From Pseudomonas turukhanskensis (GTDB lineage Bacteria > Pseudomonadota > Gammaproteobacteria > Pseudomonadales > Pseudomonadaceae), in NCBI RefSeq assembly GCF_027922365.1, contig NZ_BSFN01000003.1, positions 399,478-463,477 on the forward strand: a stretch of 64,000 nucleotides of DNA, written 5' to 3'. The notes beneath the pieces were generated by a model. That model had not been told where the DNA came from and searched no databases. It saw nothing but the letters and a program-made list of their open reading frames with translations. The stretch's first letter is position 1. The number at the start of each line of letters is the position of its first letter. A program made the position numbers and the translations under genes. Below, in pieces: positions 34,167-44,982 of this stretch.

Positions 34167-35204
34167 CTAGACAGCCTGGCGCTGCGCTTTCCTGAATTCC
34201 CCCGGCGTTTGCCCGCTCCAGCGCTTGAACGCGCGCTGAAACGCCTCAGCCGAGGCAAACCCCAACAAATACGCAATTTCCCCAAACGCCAATTCGGTAT
34301 CGCGGATATAGGCCATGGCCAGATCGCGGCGGGTGTCGTTGAGGATGGCGCGGTATTGGGTGCCTTCTTCGGTGAGTTTGCGCCGTAGCGTCCAGGTGGG
34401 CAGTTGCAAGCGCGCGGCCACTTCCTCCAGGTCGGGCTCACGGCCGTTCAATAGCGGGCCGAGCAGTTGGCTGATGCGTTCACGCAGGCTGCGGGTGCGG
34501 GTCAGTTGGTCCAGTTCGCGCTCGCAGATTTCCAAGAGATGCCGCCAGGTACTGGGGCAGTGTTCGGGGTTGCGCAGCGCGAGGCTGGTCTGGTTAAGGC
34601 GCATCTGGTTGATCTGGCTGGAAAACTCCACGGGGCAGCCGAACAGTGCGCTGTAGTGCTCGGCGTAGCCGGTGGCGGGAAATTCGATATCGACCTTTTC
34701 CACCGGCACCGGCTGCCCCGCCAGGGCGGCCAGTTGCGCGGCCCAGCCGGCCAGCACCGAGTCGACCACAAAGCGGTTGTAGGCGTTGTACGGGCTAATG
34801 GTGTAGAAGCGCAGCCAGGCGCCGCGGGCATCTTCGTGGAAGCTCGATTGGCCGCGGTAGTTGTAGGCGTACAGCGGCTCAAAGCGGATCAGGGCCCGCG
34901 CTGCTTCCCGTACCGTGGGGGCCTGCGCGGCGGTAACGCCGGCCAGGCCCACCTGGCTCAGGCGCGTGTGTACGCCCATGCTCAGGCCCAGGCCAGGCTG
35001 GTCGGTCAGTTGAATGGCGGCATGGCCCAGGCGCATATAGCGCGGAATGGAGAGCCGTGCGCGCGGTTCGGCCAGGCGCGCGCTGTCCAGGCCGTATTGC
35101 TCGAGCAAGGGCAGGGGATCTTGCCCGGCCACGCGCACCGCATCGGCCAGGCCGTGGACAAAGCCCACCGACAGATCCCCCAGCCGCACGCGCACCGGTT
35201 TCAT
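34167..35204 (-). CDS. AraC-family transcriptional regulator with arabinose_bd-type N-terminal domain
   Basis: The 345-residue protein has an OruR/ArgR-like N-terminal domain (about 20-205; FVHGLADAVRVAGQDPLPLL, LSMGVHTRLSQVGLAGV) and a C-terminal AraC DNA-binding domain (about 240-340) with two helix-turn-helix motifs: DLEEVAARLQLPTWTLRRKL and AFGEIAYLLGFASAEAFQRA. It follows the nitrilase-like gene by three bases and is divergent from fadH. Control of fadH and of its own operon in response to a fatty or aromatic acid is a reasonable inference. Confidence 0.9.
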   Translation of the reverse strand: MKPVRVRLGDLSVGFVHGLADAVRVAGQDPLPLLEQYGLDSARLAEPRARLSIPRYMRLGHAAIQLTDQPGLGLSMGVHTRLSQVGLAGVTAAQAPTVREAARALIRFEPLYAYNYRGQSSFHEDARGAWLRFYTISPYNAYNRFVVDSVLAGWAAQLAALAGQPVPVEKVDIEFPATGYAEHYSALFGCPVEFSSQINQMRLNQTSLALRNPEHCPSTWRHLLEICERELDQLTRTRSLRERISQLLGPLLNGREPDLEEVAARLQLPTWTLRRKLTEEGTQYRAILNDTRRDLAMAYIRDTELAFGEIAYLLGFASAEAFQRAFKRWSGQTPGEFRKAQRQAV

Positions 35205-35207
35205 GGG

Positions 35208-36344
35208 TTACAGCCAGATATTCAGCAGCCGGCCACCATGGCCGCGGCTTTCGTTGACCAGGCTGACATCTTGCCCGTTGGCGAGCAGGCTCTGGCCATC
35301 GCTGCCCAGGTTCCACAATTGACCGCGCATAAACACGGTTATGCCGACTTGCGCGCCGCTGCTACCCAGGCGGTTGGCCATGGCCAGTTGTTGCCAGGCC
35401 TGACCTTCGCTGACGCTGCCCGGTTGCAGCACCACGTCGCTGGGCGTGGGCGAGCCGTTGTAGCCGCCCCAGGGTTTGGACCAGTTGCCGTTGCCGGTGA
35501 GAAAGGCCGGCACGGCCAGCAGCTGAACATTCTGTTTGCTCAGCTCGGCATAGCCGGCCGGGTACCAACTGTCGGCGCAGATCAGTACGCCCAGACGCCC
35601 GGCCGGGGTGTCGACCACGCGCAAGTCACTGGCCGGCGCGGCGGCGGTGAAGCTTTGCTCATCACGAATCGGGTAGACCTTGCGTTGTGGTTGGCCCAGC
35701 GGCGCGCCGTCGCTGCCGAACACCAGGCTGACGTTGTACAGCGGGCCATCGCCCACCACGAGCTGACCGGCTTCCACGCGCGGGTCGGGCAGCACGATGG
35801 AGCCCGCCACCAGGGTGATGCCGAAGTCTTTGGCCAGTCCGCCGAAAACGGCCTGGTAGTCGCGCGCCATGTCGGCACTTTTCATCCGCAGCAGGGCGTC
35901 TTGCAGACGGTCGTCGCCTTTGGCCAGCAGCAGGGCGCGGCCGAGTTTCAGTGGGTTGCTCGCGGCCAACCACGCCATGGCGTTGTCGAGGGTCTGCGCC
36001 TGGTACACCTCGGCTTTTTCGCCGCTGATTACCAGCCACGTGCCGATATGTTCGGGCAGCACGGCCACCGTCTTGCCATTGAGCAAGCCCTCGTCGCGTG
36101 CCTTGTGCAGGTACGCGGCCAGCTTCAGGCGCAGTAGGTCCACGGTGTGGTAATCGCCGGAAAACATCTCGGGCTCAATGCCCAGCAAGTTGCCATTGTC
36201 GCCGGGCAGGCCGTGGTTAAGCGCCACTTCGCTGCGCAGGTCCGACAGGTAATGGGCGTCAGTGGGCAGGTCGGTCCACAGCGCGTAGGCGCCGAGCACG
36301 ATCAGGGCGGTGGTGGCGAGGGTGTAGCGAAATAGTCTGCGCAT
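35208..36344 (-). CDS. nitrilase-superfamily carbon-nitrogen hydrolase with N-terminal membrane anchor
   Basis: The 378-residue protein has an N-terminal hydrophobic helix (RLFRYTLATTALIVLGAYAL) and a nitrilase fold with the Glu-Lys-Cys triad: Glu98 in VLPEHIGTW, Lys222 in RKVYPIRDE and Cys256 in LICADSWYPA. Such enzymes hydrolyse amides, or transfer acyl groups as Lnt does. The active domain would face the periplasm if the helix is an uncleaved anchor. The start is set at Met 36344 (MRRLFRY); an in-frame ATG at 36401 is possible, and neither has a strong ribosome site. Its substrate is unknown. It precedes the AraC gene. Confidence 0.8.
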   Translation of the reverse strand: MRRLFRYTLATTALIVLGAYALWTDLPTDAHYLSDLRSEVALNHGLPGDNGNLLGIEPEMFSGDYHTVDLLRLKLAAYLHKARDEGLLNGKTVAVLPEHIGTWLVISGEKAEVYQAQTLDNAMAWLAASNPLKLGRALLLAKGDDRLQDALLRMKSADMARDYQAVFGGLAKDFGITLVAGSIVLPDPRVEAGQLVVGDGPLYNVSLVFGSDGAPLGQPQRKVYPIRDEQSFTAAAPASDLRVVDTPAGRLGVLICADSWYPAGYAELSKQNVQLLAVPAFLTGNGNWSKPWGGYNGSPTPSDVVLQPGSVSEGQAWQQLAMANRLGSSGAQVGITVFMRGQLWNLGSDGQSLLANGQDVSLVNESRGHGGRLLNIWL

Positions 36345-36567
36345 GGTCTTGGGCGTGCGAAGTGAAGGCGTAAGGGTAGGGGGCGGGCGGTCACTTGCCA
36401 AGTCACGCTGCGCATTTGGATCAATAACTTGTCACTTTCGATCATTGAGGGGCGCGGCCCTGCTCTTTATCGTTCGCTGCATAACTGACCGCCACCCGGT
36501 TTCTGTGACGCTGCGTTGTGAAGCAGGCTGTTGTGATGCATGAGGTGGCTGGCATTCCGTGCATTAA

Positions 36568-38625
<2,058 letters not shown>

Positions 38626-38642
38626 CCAACCGAGCTCCTGGT

Positions 38643-38737
38643 CGTCGGCCAGGCGGCGTTGCGTCCTCGCTTTTAATGCTCACGTACTTCAGTACGCTGC
38701 GCTTAAAAGCTCCGGGGCGCCTTGCCTGGCCTTAGCC
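38643..38737. repeat. 95-bp dispersed repeat family B, copy 2
   Basis: Same length and nested palindromic structure as 27585-27679, with centre CGTACTTCAGTACG. It immediately follows fadH, and the first copy likewise follows ycaC, in both cases within 20 bases of a stop codon. Confidence 0.88.
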
Positions 38738-38798
38738 CAGAAGCTCTCGACCCAGTTGTCAGTTCTAAAAAGGCAAAAACAACAACAAAGGAGTTGCC

Positions 38799-39245
38799 AT
38801 GTCCACTTCCGCCCCCGGTTCCAATTTGAGTTCCAACCCCGCCGTCACCGCCACCCTCGATCAGTGGCATTCGATGATCACCAGCAAAAGCCTCAAGGCG
38901 CTCCCCGAGCTGCTCGACGCCAAGGTGGTGTTCCGTTCGCCCATGGCCTACAAGCCGTATGAAGGCGCGCAGATGGTCAACGTGATTTTGAATACCGTGA
39001 TTCAGGTGTTCGAAAACTTTGAATACCACCGCCAACTGGTCAGCGCCGATGGCCAGAGCGTGGTGTTGGAGTTCAGCGCCACGGTGGGTGATCGCCAGCT
39101 CAAGGGCATCGACATGGTGCAGTTCAATGCCGAGGGCAAGATTGTCGATTTCGAAGTGATGATTCGCCCCATGAGCGGCCTGCAGGCCCTTGGCGAGGAG
39201 ATGGGCAAGCGTTTGGCGCCGTTTTTGGCCAAGGCGCCGGCGTAA
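38799..39245 (+). CDS. NTF2-like (SnoaL-type) protein
   Basis: The 148-residue protein folds as a cone-shaped alpha/beta barrel judging from PAVTATLDQWHSMITSKSLK, AKVVFRSPMAYKPYEGAQMV and IDMVQFNAEGKIVDFEVMIR, the last strand pair being typical of SnoaL-like domains (PF12680). Members bind or isomerise small hydrophobic ligands, but function varies widely. AAAGGAG precedes the ATG. It lies after fadH and a repeat, as part of a conserved Pseudomonas block; a role in lipid metabolism is possible but not shown. Confidence 0.82.
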   Translation: MSTSAPGSNLSSNPAVTATLDQWHSMITSKSLKALPELLDAKVVFRSPMAYKPYEGAQMVNVILNTVIQVFENFEYHRQLVSADGQSVVLEFSATVGDRQLKGIDMVQFNAEGKIVDFEVMIRPMSGLQALGEEMGKRLAPFLAKAPA

Positions 39246-39312
39246 AGTCGAAAAGTTCCCGCCTGCCTGCGCAGAAGTTGACCGTTGTACCAATTCCGTC
39301 ACAGTTTCATCC

Positions 39313-39335
39313 CAGCGCCCTGTTCCAGGGCGCTG
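39313..39335. other. 10-bp perfect stem-loop
   Basis: CAGCGCCCTG and CAGGGCGCTG pair around TTC. There is no T tract on either strand, so it is a processing hairpin or a weak terminator after the NTF2-like gene. Confidence 0.5.
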
Positions 39336-39497
39336 AGCACGGGTGACTGCCAACCCAGTCACATTGCCGGCTAGCCTTTTTACCCTAGACTTGAGCCAAA
39401 TGTAGGAATACGCCTACTTTCTGGCTGTGCGCGCCTAAAAAGTTGAGCGCTATGGGTCGGTGCGAAAGTCGCCGTGGTTAGGCTTAGGGGTCCGTTG

Positions 39498-40865
39498 ATG
39501 AGCATGCAGATCAAGCCGCAAATGGTTGAGGCCGTGGTGTTTTTCAGTGAACGCGGCATCTGCAAGGAAATGCTGTATCCCGAATTCGAGGCTTTGCTCG
39601 ACGGCGTGGTGAATATGCCGGAGTTCAAAGACCAGCAAATGCGCGTGGCCTACGTGCTGATCAACCCACGCCTGCTGGTGCGCGCGGCGGTGTTCTTCTA
39701 CCTGGAATTCGACGAGCGCGGCTCGCCCGACAGCGGCTGGAATATTCCCCTGCGCCACCTGGCCGAACGTTCCGGCCGTGGCCCGGACCTGGGCGCCGGC
39801 CCCATTCGCCTGGCCTGCCGTAGCCAATGCCCGGTGTCCTGGCACCAGATGCACCTGTGGGACCCAAGCCTGGTGCCGGGTCAGAACGATCTGGTGCTGC
39901 TGCGCGATACCGTCAAACGCAACCAACTCGGCCTGCTGGTGGAAGACGACGCCGTCCAGAGCCTGGCGCCGGAGCGTCTGCAACTGGCGCCGGAAGACCA
40001 ATGGCATGCGCCCGATCCTGCCAAGGAAGCCGCCGAGCAACTGGCCGAAAAAATCGAGCAGGAACACCGAGTCAAAACGGCCCAGTTGATCAAGCAGCAA
40101 CGTTTGCGCATCAGCAGCCAGACCCAGCAGTACGAAGAAGAAGTGGCCAAGTTGAAAATGGCCAGCGCCGAAGAATCGCAGAAGATGCTCGCGCAAATTC
40201 AGACCCTGCACCAAGCCTTGCGCCAGCAGGAGGAATTGAACGTCAGCCTCAAGGGGCAGCTGGCCGCCCAGGCCGACACCTTTCAGAAAAACCGCGAAGA
40301 AATGACCGAGCAGCTACGCGCCATCGAACGTCATGGCCGCGCCGAGACCGACATTCTGCGGGCCCAGTTCGACAGCGAATTGCAGGCGCGTATTTCTTCG
40401 GCGGTGGTGGAGTACAAAGAGCAGATCGCCATCCGCGATGTGGAGCTGGCCTACCGCAACGAACTGGATACCCAGCTGGAAGAGGAAGTGGAGCGCCTGA
40501 AGAAAGAGCGCGACGCCTTTGCCAGCCAGGGTGGCGAGCAGATTCTCGAGCGCTTGTCCAAACTCGGCGTGGTGTTTGTGGTGTACCACCCAGGCGCCGG
40601 GCACCTGACCATTCCGCTGCAGGACATTGCCCGTTACCAGGACAACCCCATGGCCTACGCGGCGGCCAAGTGTTTTGTCGCCGAGCCGCAGTACCGCCAA
40701 TGGCTGGCCCATTACGAAAAGCCCAGCTGCGATGCCAGCCTGCCCAACGGCGACCGTTGTGGTATTCCGCTGGACCGCATCGACACGCCGAGCCGCTTTG
40801 TCATCGGCGACTCCAACTGCTGTGCTCGGCACAAAGCCGTTTCGCGCCTGCGTACCGTCAGCTGA
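39498..40865 (+). CDS. conserved coiled-coil protein of unknown function
   Basis: The 455-residue cytosolic protein has a globular N-terminal part (1-150; EAVVFFSERGICKEMLYPEF, VAYVLINPRLLVRAAVFFYL), a long coiled coil (about 175-360, Glu/Gln/Lys-rich heptads), and a C-terminal domain with paired cysteines (CDASLPNGDRCGIP and DSNCCARHK) that could bind metal. Close relatives in Pseudomonas are often labelled chromosome-partitioning ParA, but no Walker motif is present, so that label is not used here. The start could be 39498 or the ATG two codons later. It precedes a PLP enzyme gene by three bases. Confidence 0.75.
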   Translation: MSMQIKPQMVEAVVFFSERGICKEMLYPEFEALLDGVVNMPEFKDQQMRVAYVLINPRLLVRAAVFFYLEFDERGSPDSGWNIPLRHLAERSGRGPDLGAGPIRLACRSQCPVSWHQMHLWDPSLVPGQNDLVLLRDTVKRNQLGLLVEDDAVQSLAPERLQLAPEDQWHAPDPAKEAAEQLAEKIEQEHRVKTAQLIKQQRLRISSQTQQYEEEVAKLKMASAEESQKMLAQIQTLHQALRQQEELNVSLKGQLAAQADTFQKNREEMTEQLRAIERHGRAETDILRAQFDSELQARISSAVVEYKEQIAIRDVELAYRNELDTQLEEEVERLKKERDAFASQGGEQILERLSKLGVVFVVYHPGAGHLTIPLQDIARYQDNPMAYAAAKCFVAEPQYRQWLAHYEKPSCDASLPNGDRCGIPLDRIDTPSRFVIGDSNCCARHKAVSRLRTVS

Positions 40866-40868
40866 ATT

Positions 40869-41804
40869 TTGCCGGTCACCCTCCCGCACTGGACACCCCA
40901 GGCGCCGTTACAGCGCCTGAGGTTTCCCTGGCTGACAGAGGCCGGGGTTGAGCTGGCGGTGCTGCGCCTGGACCAGATCGATCCTCTGATCAGCGGAAAC
41001 AAATGGTTCAAGTTGCGCCATCATCTGGAAGCCGCGCAGATTCAAGCTAGTGAAGGTGTCATCAGCCTGGGCGGTGCCCATTCCAATCACTTGCACGCCC
41101 TGGCCGCCGCCGGCCAGCGCTTCGGCTTTGCCACCGTCGGCCTGCTGCGTGGCCAAGCGCACGACACACCCACCACCCGTGATCTCGAAGCCTGGGGCAT
41201 GCGGCTGCATTGGCTCGGTTATGGCGGTTATCGCCTGCGTCATCAGGCCGATTTCTGGCAGCCGTGGCTGGCGCGTTATCCCGGCTTCTATCCTGTGCCT
41301 GAAGGCGGCGGAGGGCTAAGCGGCGCGCTGGGTTGTGTGGAGCTGCGCGCCATGGCCGAAGCGCAACTGCCCAGCATCGGCTGGGACGACTTCGATGCCT
41401 GGTGGCTGGCCGTTGGCACCGGCACCACGCTGGCCGGGCTGGTGTTGGCCGAAGCGGGGCGGCGCCAGGTGTTCGGTGCCTGTGCCGTGCCGCCCGACCA
41501 TGGTGTGGAGCAAAACCTGCAACAGCTATTCAGCCAAGCCGGACAAACCGATCAGGGGTATCAGTTGCTGGAGGCGAGCCGTGGTGGCTTTGCTAAGGTC
41601 GATACAACGCTAACAGCGTTTGTAGGCCAGGCTGAGCAGGACGGCGAGTTGCCGCTGGAAGCGATTTATACCGGCAAGGCGTTAATGGCGTTGCGCCTAT
41701 ACGTGGCGGCCGGTAACGTGGCCCGCGGCACGCGCTTGCTCTTCGTCCACACGGGCGGCTTGCAAGGGCGACGGGCCACTCATCCGCATCTGGCTGGAGT
41801 CTGA
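40869..41804 (+). CDS. ACC deaminase/D-cysteine desulfhydrase-like PLP enzyme
   Basis: The 311-residue fold type II PLP enzyme has the Schiff-base lysine Lys45 in ISGNKWFKLR, then SLGGAHSNHLHALAAAGQRF (phosphate/substrate site) and GTGTTLAGLVLAE (PLP phosphate loop). Family members open 1-aminocyclopropane-1-carboxylate or desulfhydrate D-cysteine; the latter is more usual in proteobacterial core genomes. The reading frame begins with TTG at 40869, three bases after the coiled-coil gene, with no clear ribosome site, suggesting translational coupling. Confidence 0.85.
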   Translation: MPVTLPHWTPQAPLQRLRFPWLTEAGVELAVLRLDQIDPLISGNKWFKLRHHLEAAQIQASEGVISLGGAHSNHLHALAAAGQRFGFATVGLLRGQAHDTPTTRDLEAWGMRLHWLGYGGYRLRHQADFWQPWLARYPGFYPVPEGGGGLSGALGCVELRAMAEAQLPSIGWDDFDAWWLAVGTGTTLAGLVLAEAGRRQVFGACAVPPDHGVEQNLQQLFSQAGQTDQGYQLLEASRGGFAKVDTTLTAFVGQAEQDGELPLEAIYTGKALMALRLYVAAGNVARGTRLLFVHTGGLQGRRATHPHLAGV

Positions 41805-41812
41805 CCCTTTTC

Positions 41813-42922
41813 ATGAGTGACCCACTAAGCCTTGAGCAGCTGCGCAGCCTGACGCCGCTCAACGTGTTATCCGAGCAGCAATGGCGTGAACTGCGTGGCC
41901 AGCTGGTGCCGCAGCCGATGCTGGCCGGGCAGTTGCTGTTCCGCCCTGGTGATCAGGCGCGCGTCACCTATTACCTGTTGGCCGGCGAGCTGCTACTGAC
42001 CTCTGCTGACGGCCAGCAACAACGCTTGCAGGCCGGCAGCGAAGCCAGTTGCCATCCGCTGTCACCCAGCCTGCCGCGCCTGCAGGAAGCCCGCGCCCTT
42101 ACCGATATCAGCCTGTTGGTGCTCGACAGCGCCACCCTGACCCGTTTGCTCACCTGGCGCCTGGCGTATCAGGACTTGCTGCTGGAACTGGGCCAGCGCG
42201 GCGGCGATGTGGAGTGGCTGGAGCGCCTGCTGGAAAACCCGCTGTTTGCCAAGGTGCCATCGCCCAATGTGCGGGCCATGCTCGACCGCTTGCAGCGCCT
42301 GGAATTGAAAGCCGGCACCACGGTGCTGAGGGAAGGCGAGGCGGGTGATTGCTGCTATTTCCTCAACAGTGGCCGTGCCGAAGTCATTCGCAGCGAAGGC
42401 AGCGAACGTCAGGTATTGGCCGAGCTGGAGGAGGGCGCCTGTTTCGGCGAGGAGGCCCTGTTATCCGACCAGCCGCGCAATGCCACGGTGACGCTGCTCG
42501 AAGACGGCGTGGTGCTGCGGCTGGACCGGCACGACTTTTTCGCCCTGCTCAAGGCACCGGTCGTGGATGAGGTGTCGTTTGGCGAAGCGGCGCGGCTGCT
42601 GTCTGGCGGCGCGCAATGGCTGGACGTGCGCTTGCAGGATGAATACGAACGCGCCCATGCCCTGCAATCGCTGAACATGCCGCTGCAACTGCTGCGGCTC
42701 AAGGCACGCTTGCTGGATAAAACGCGCACCTATCTGTGCTACTGCGACAGCGGCAATCGCAGCAATAGCGCGGTGTTTCTGTTATCGCAATTGGGCTACA
42801 ACGCTTATGCCTTGCGCGATGGCGTGAACGGTTTGCCGGCGGTGCTGCGTGACGGGTTGTTGTGTGAGAGTGGGTCGGGGTATCTGGCGCGCTCGGGTGG
42901 TAGGACCGAGCGCAGTCGCTAA
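41813..42922 (+). CDS. cyclic-nucleotide-binding/rhodanese fusion protein
   Basis: The 369-residue protein appears to carry a degenerate cNMP-type barrel at 15-120 (LLFRPGDQARVTYYLLAGEL), a second, better conserved one at 140-250 (LREGEAGDCCYFLNSGRAEV, then CFGEEALLSDQPRNATVTL), and a C-terminal rhodanese domain at 255-350 with loop CDSGNRSNSAVF carrying the active-site cysteine. The fusion suggests nucleotide-gated sulfur transfer or simply ligand sensing. The PRNATV segment has the arginine-alanine pair expected in phosphate-binding cassettes. There is no DNA-binding domain, so it is not a Crp-type regulator. Confidence 0.85.
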   Translation: MSDPLSLEQLRSLTPLNVLSEQQWRELRGQLVPQPMLAGQLLFRPGDQARVTYYLLAGELLLTSADGQQQRLQAGSEASCHPLSPSLPRLQEARALTDISLLVLDSATLTRLLTWRLAYQDLLLELGQRGGDVEWLERLLENPLFAKVPSPNVRAMLDRLQRLELKAGTTVLREGEAGDCCYFLNSGRAEVIRSEGSERQVLAELEEGACFGEEALLSDQPRNATVTLLEDGVVLRLDRHDFFALLKAPVVDEVSFGEAARLLSGGAQWLDVRLQDEYERAHALQSLNMPLQLLRLKARLLDKTRTYLCYCDSGNRSNSAVFLLSQLGYNAYALRDGVNGLPAVLRDGLLCESGSGYLARSGGRTERSR

Positions 42923-42933
42923 GTCTGCGTATC

Positions 42934-42998
42934 GGTGCGCGGAGCACACCCTACAAGAGCAAGCGCGGTCCGCCCTTGTAGGGTGTGCTCCGCGCACC
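42934..42998. repeat. palindromic repeat family A, copy 6 (reversed arm order)
   Basis: Here the arms face outward: GGTGCGCGGAGCACACCCTA at 42934 comes first and GTAGGGTGTGCTCCGCGCAC ends at 42998. The spacer is about 23 bases. It separates convergent genes. Confidence 0.9.
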
Positions 42999-43005
42999 AA
43001 GCGAT

Positions 43006-43950
43006 CTAACGGCCAGCGTTCCACTGCGGCCACGCATCGGCCACCAAAAACACCCGCTCTGCCTCTTGCCACGCACCTTCCCTATCTTGCTCAAACCGCA
43101 CCAACAACTGCGCCTGTGCATCGGGCTCCAGCTCGCTTAGCCACTGTTCGAATTGCGCCGCCGACCACAGCGTTTCTTGCTGTTGCCGCGCCGGCGCCAA
43201 CCAGGTTTGCCGGGGAATAGGCTGCCAACGCTCACCGCCCTTGTGAAACGCTGGCCAATCCTTGCGATGCATCCAGCGCCCGCGCAAATGCTCACCGAGC
43301 GCCCCCGCAGGCGGCTGACTCAACCCCGGCCACGGATAAAACAGATACCCCGCCAACCACAGCTGCGGCTGCACCTGCTCGATGCCCAGCTCCATCAATG
43401 CGGCCTGCGCCTCGGGCCGCGCGGAAAGGGGAAGCTGGTGGTTGAGCAGGTGATCGAGCTTGCGTGCCAGGCGGTCCTGGCTGCCGGGCCCCAGCCATTG
43501 CCCCGCGTCCGTGCCATCGCCGTGTTGCGGGCCGAGGTAGAGCTTGATCGCCAGTTCCTGGTGGTGAACCCCGCATTCGTCTCGCAGCAGCAAGTCCAAC
43601 TCACCGAGGGTATGCCCGCCCTGGCGGATCGCCAGGTTGGCGGCCAGCAGTTCCACACCAGGGGCCGCCTTCAGGGTGAACTGCCACAGGCGTTCGTAAT
43701 ACAGGCCCAGGCGACGAATGCTGTGCTGCGCCAGCCAACTGTTCAGCGGCGCAGGGTTGCGGTCCAGTTGCAGTAGCCAGTCGGCCATCTGCTGCGGCGC
43801 GGCCACCCAGGCGCTGGCGGTGAGGGGATGACGCTGCGGGCACTGGGCAGGGTCCAGCAGCGGTGGCGACAGCAGCACCCAGGCCAGGTCGCGCACGGCG
43901 CTCTGGTGCAGGTGCTGGGGCAGGGCGGTAAGGGTGGGAAAAAGCGTCAT
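43006..43950 (-). CDS. DUF1853 family protein
   Basis: The 314-residue protein has WVLLSPPLLDPAQCPQRHP near the N-terminus, RRLGLYYERLWQFTL, and LGELDLLLRDECGVHHQELA with a D...E-x-A/I-K arrangement (GELDLLL then ELAIKLYL) reminiscent of PD-(D/E)XK nucleases, which fits the recognised DUF1853 family. The biochemical role is unknown. The start is set at Met 43950 (MTLFPTLTALP); the frame extends upstream to 44247 but would overlap the nadK promoter and start. It is divergent from nadK with 141 bases between. Confidence 0.8.
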   Translation of the reverse strand: MTLFPTLTALPQHLHQSAVRDLAWVLLSPPLLDPAQCPQRHPLTASAWVAAPQQMADWLLQLDRNPAPLNSWLAQHSIRRLGLYYERLWQFTLKAAPGVELLAANLAIRQGGHTLGELDLLLRDECGVHHQELAIKLYLGPQHGDGTDAGQWLGPGSQDRLARKLDHLLNHQLPLSARPEAQAALMELGIEQVQPQLWLAGYLFYPWPGLSQPPAGALGEHLRGRWMHRKDWPAFHKGGERWQPIPRQTWLAPARQQQETLWSAAQFEQWLSELEPDAQAQLLVRFEQDREGAWQEAERVFLVADAWPQWNAGR

Positions 43951-44091
43951 TGTGCGAGCATAGCGGGTCAGTCGGGCAATGTGCGCCTTGGTTTGCTTGC
44001 CACCCTTGGCCCATAATTGAGCCGTTTCCCGAATTGGCCTGTCTGGATAAAGGGCAATTTTCAATTTCTGCCAGCGTCTCCCAGGAGCCTC

Positions 44092-44982
44092 ATGGAGCAA
44101 TTTCGCAATATCGGCATCATTGGCCGCTTGGGCAGTTCTCAGGTGTTGGACACCATCCGCCGCCTGAAAAAACTGCTTATCGAGCGCCAGTTGCACGTGA
44201 TCCTCGAGGACACCATTGCCGAGGTTTTGCCGGGCCACGGCCTGCAAACCTCGTCGCGCAAAAGCCTGGGCGAGGCGTGCGACCTGGTGATTGTGGTTGG
44301 CGGCGACGGCAGCATGCTCGGCGCGGCGCGTGCCCTCGCGCAGTTCAATGTGCCGGTGCTGGGCATTAACCGCGGCAGCCTGGGATTTCTCACCGACATC
44401 CGCCCCGACGAGCTGGAAACCAAAGTGGCCGAAGTGCTCGACGGCCAGTTTCTAGTGGAAAACCGCTTTCTGCTGCAAGCCGAAGTGCGCCACCACGGCG
44501 AGGTGATTGGCCAGGGCGACGCGCTGAATGACGTGGTGCTGCACCCCGGCAAGTCGACGCGCATGATCGAGTTCGAGCTGCATATCGACGGCCAGTTCGT
44601 CTGCAGCCAGAAGGCCGACGGCCTGATCGTGGCCACGCCAACTGGCTCCACCGCGTACGCCTTGTCTGCCGGCGGGCCGATCATGCACCCCAAGCTGGAT
44701 GCCATTGTGGTGGTGCCGATGTACCCGCACACCTTGTCCAGCCGGCCAATTGTGGTGGATGGCAACAGCGAGCTGAAAATCGTCGCCTCCAAAGACATGC
44801 AGATTTATCCGCAGGTGTCGTGCGACGGGCAAAACCATTTCACCTGCGCGCCGGGCGATACCCTGATCGTCAGCAAGAAGCCGCAGAAGCTGCGCCTGAT
44901 TCACCCGCTGGACCATAACTACTACGAAGTCTGCCGCACCAAGCTCGGCTGGGGCAGCCGTCTGGGCAGTGGTCACGACTGA
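44092..44982 (+). CDS. nadK: NAD kinase
   Basis: The 296-residue enzyme phosphorylates NAD to NADP using ATP. It has the catalytic GGDG motif (70-73, with Asp72) in VVGGDGSMLGAAR, NRGSLGFLTDI, the NE/ND-type motif in GDALNDVVLHPG and TPTGSTAYALSAGGPI. CCAGGAG precedes ATG 44092; an earlier in-frame ATG at 44017 lacks a good site. Its stop overlaps the phosphoesterase start by one base, giving an operon with the phosphoesterase and probably glpG. Confidence 0.97.
   Translation: MEQFRNIGIIGRLGSSQVLDTIRRLKKLLIERQLHVILEDTIAEVLPGHGLQTSSRKSLGEACDLVIVVGGDGSMLGAARALAQFNVPVLGINRGSLGFLTDIRPDELETKVAEVLDGQFLVENRFLLQAEVRHHGEVIGQGDALNDVVLHPGKSTRMIEFELHIDGQFVCSQKADGLIVATPTGSTAYALSAGGPIMHPKLDAIVVVPMYPHTLSSRPIVVDGNSELKIVASKDMQIYPQVSCDGQNHFTCAPGDTLIVSKKPQKLRLIHPLDHNYYEVCRTKLGWGSRLGSGHD

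Noticed and set aside
39498..40865. Chromosome-partitioning ParA label
   Set aside because: No Walker A or B motif; the protein is a coiled coil with a Cys-containing C-terminus.
41813..42922. Crp/Fnr-type transcription regulator
   Set aside because: The C-terminal domain is a rhodanese with no helix-turn-helix.
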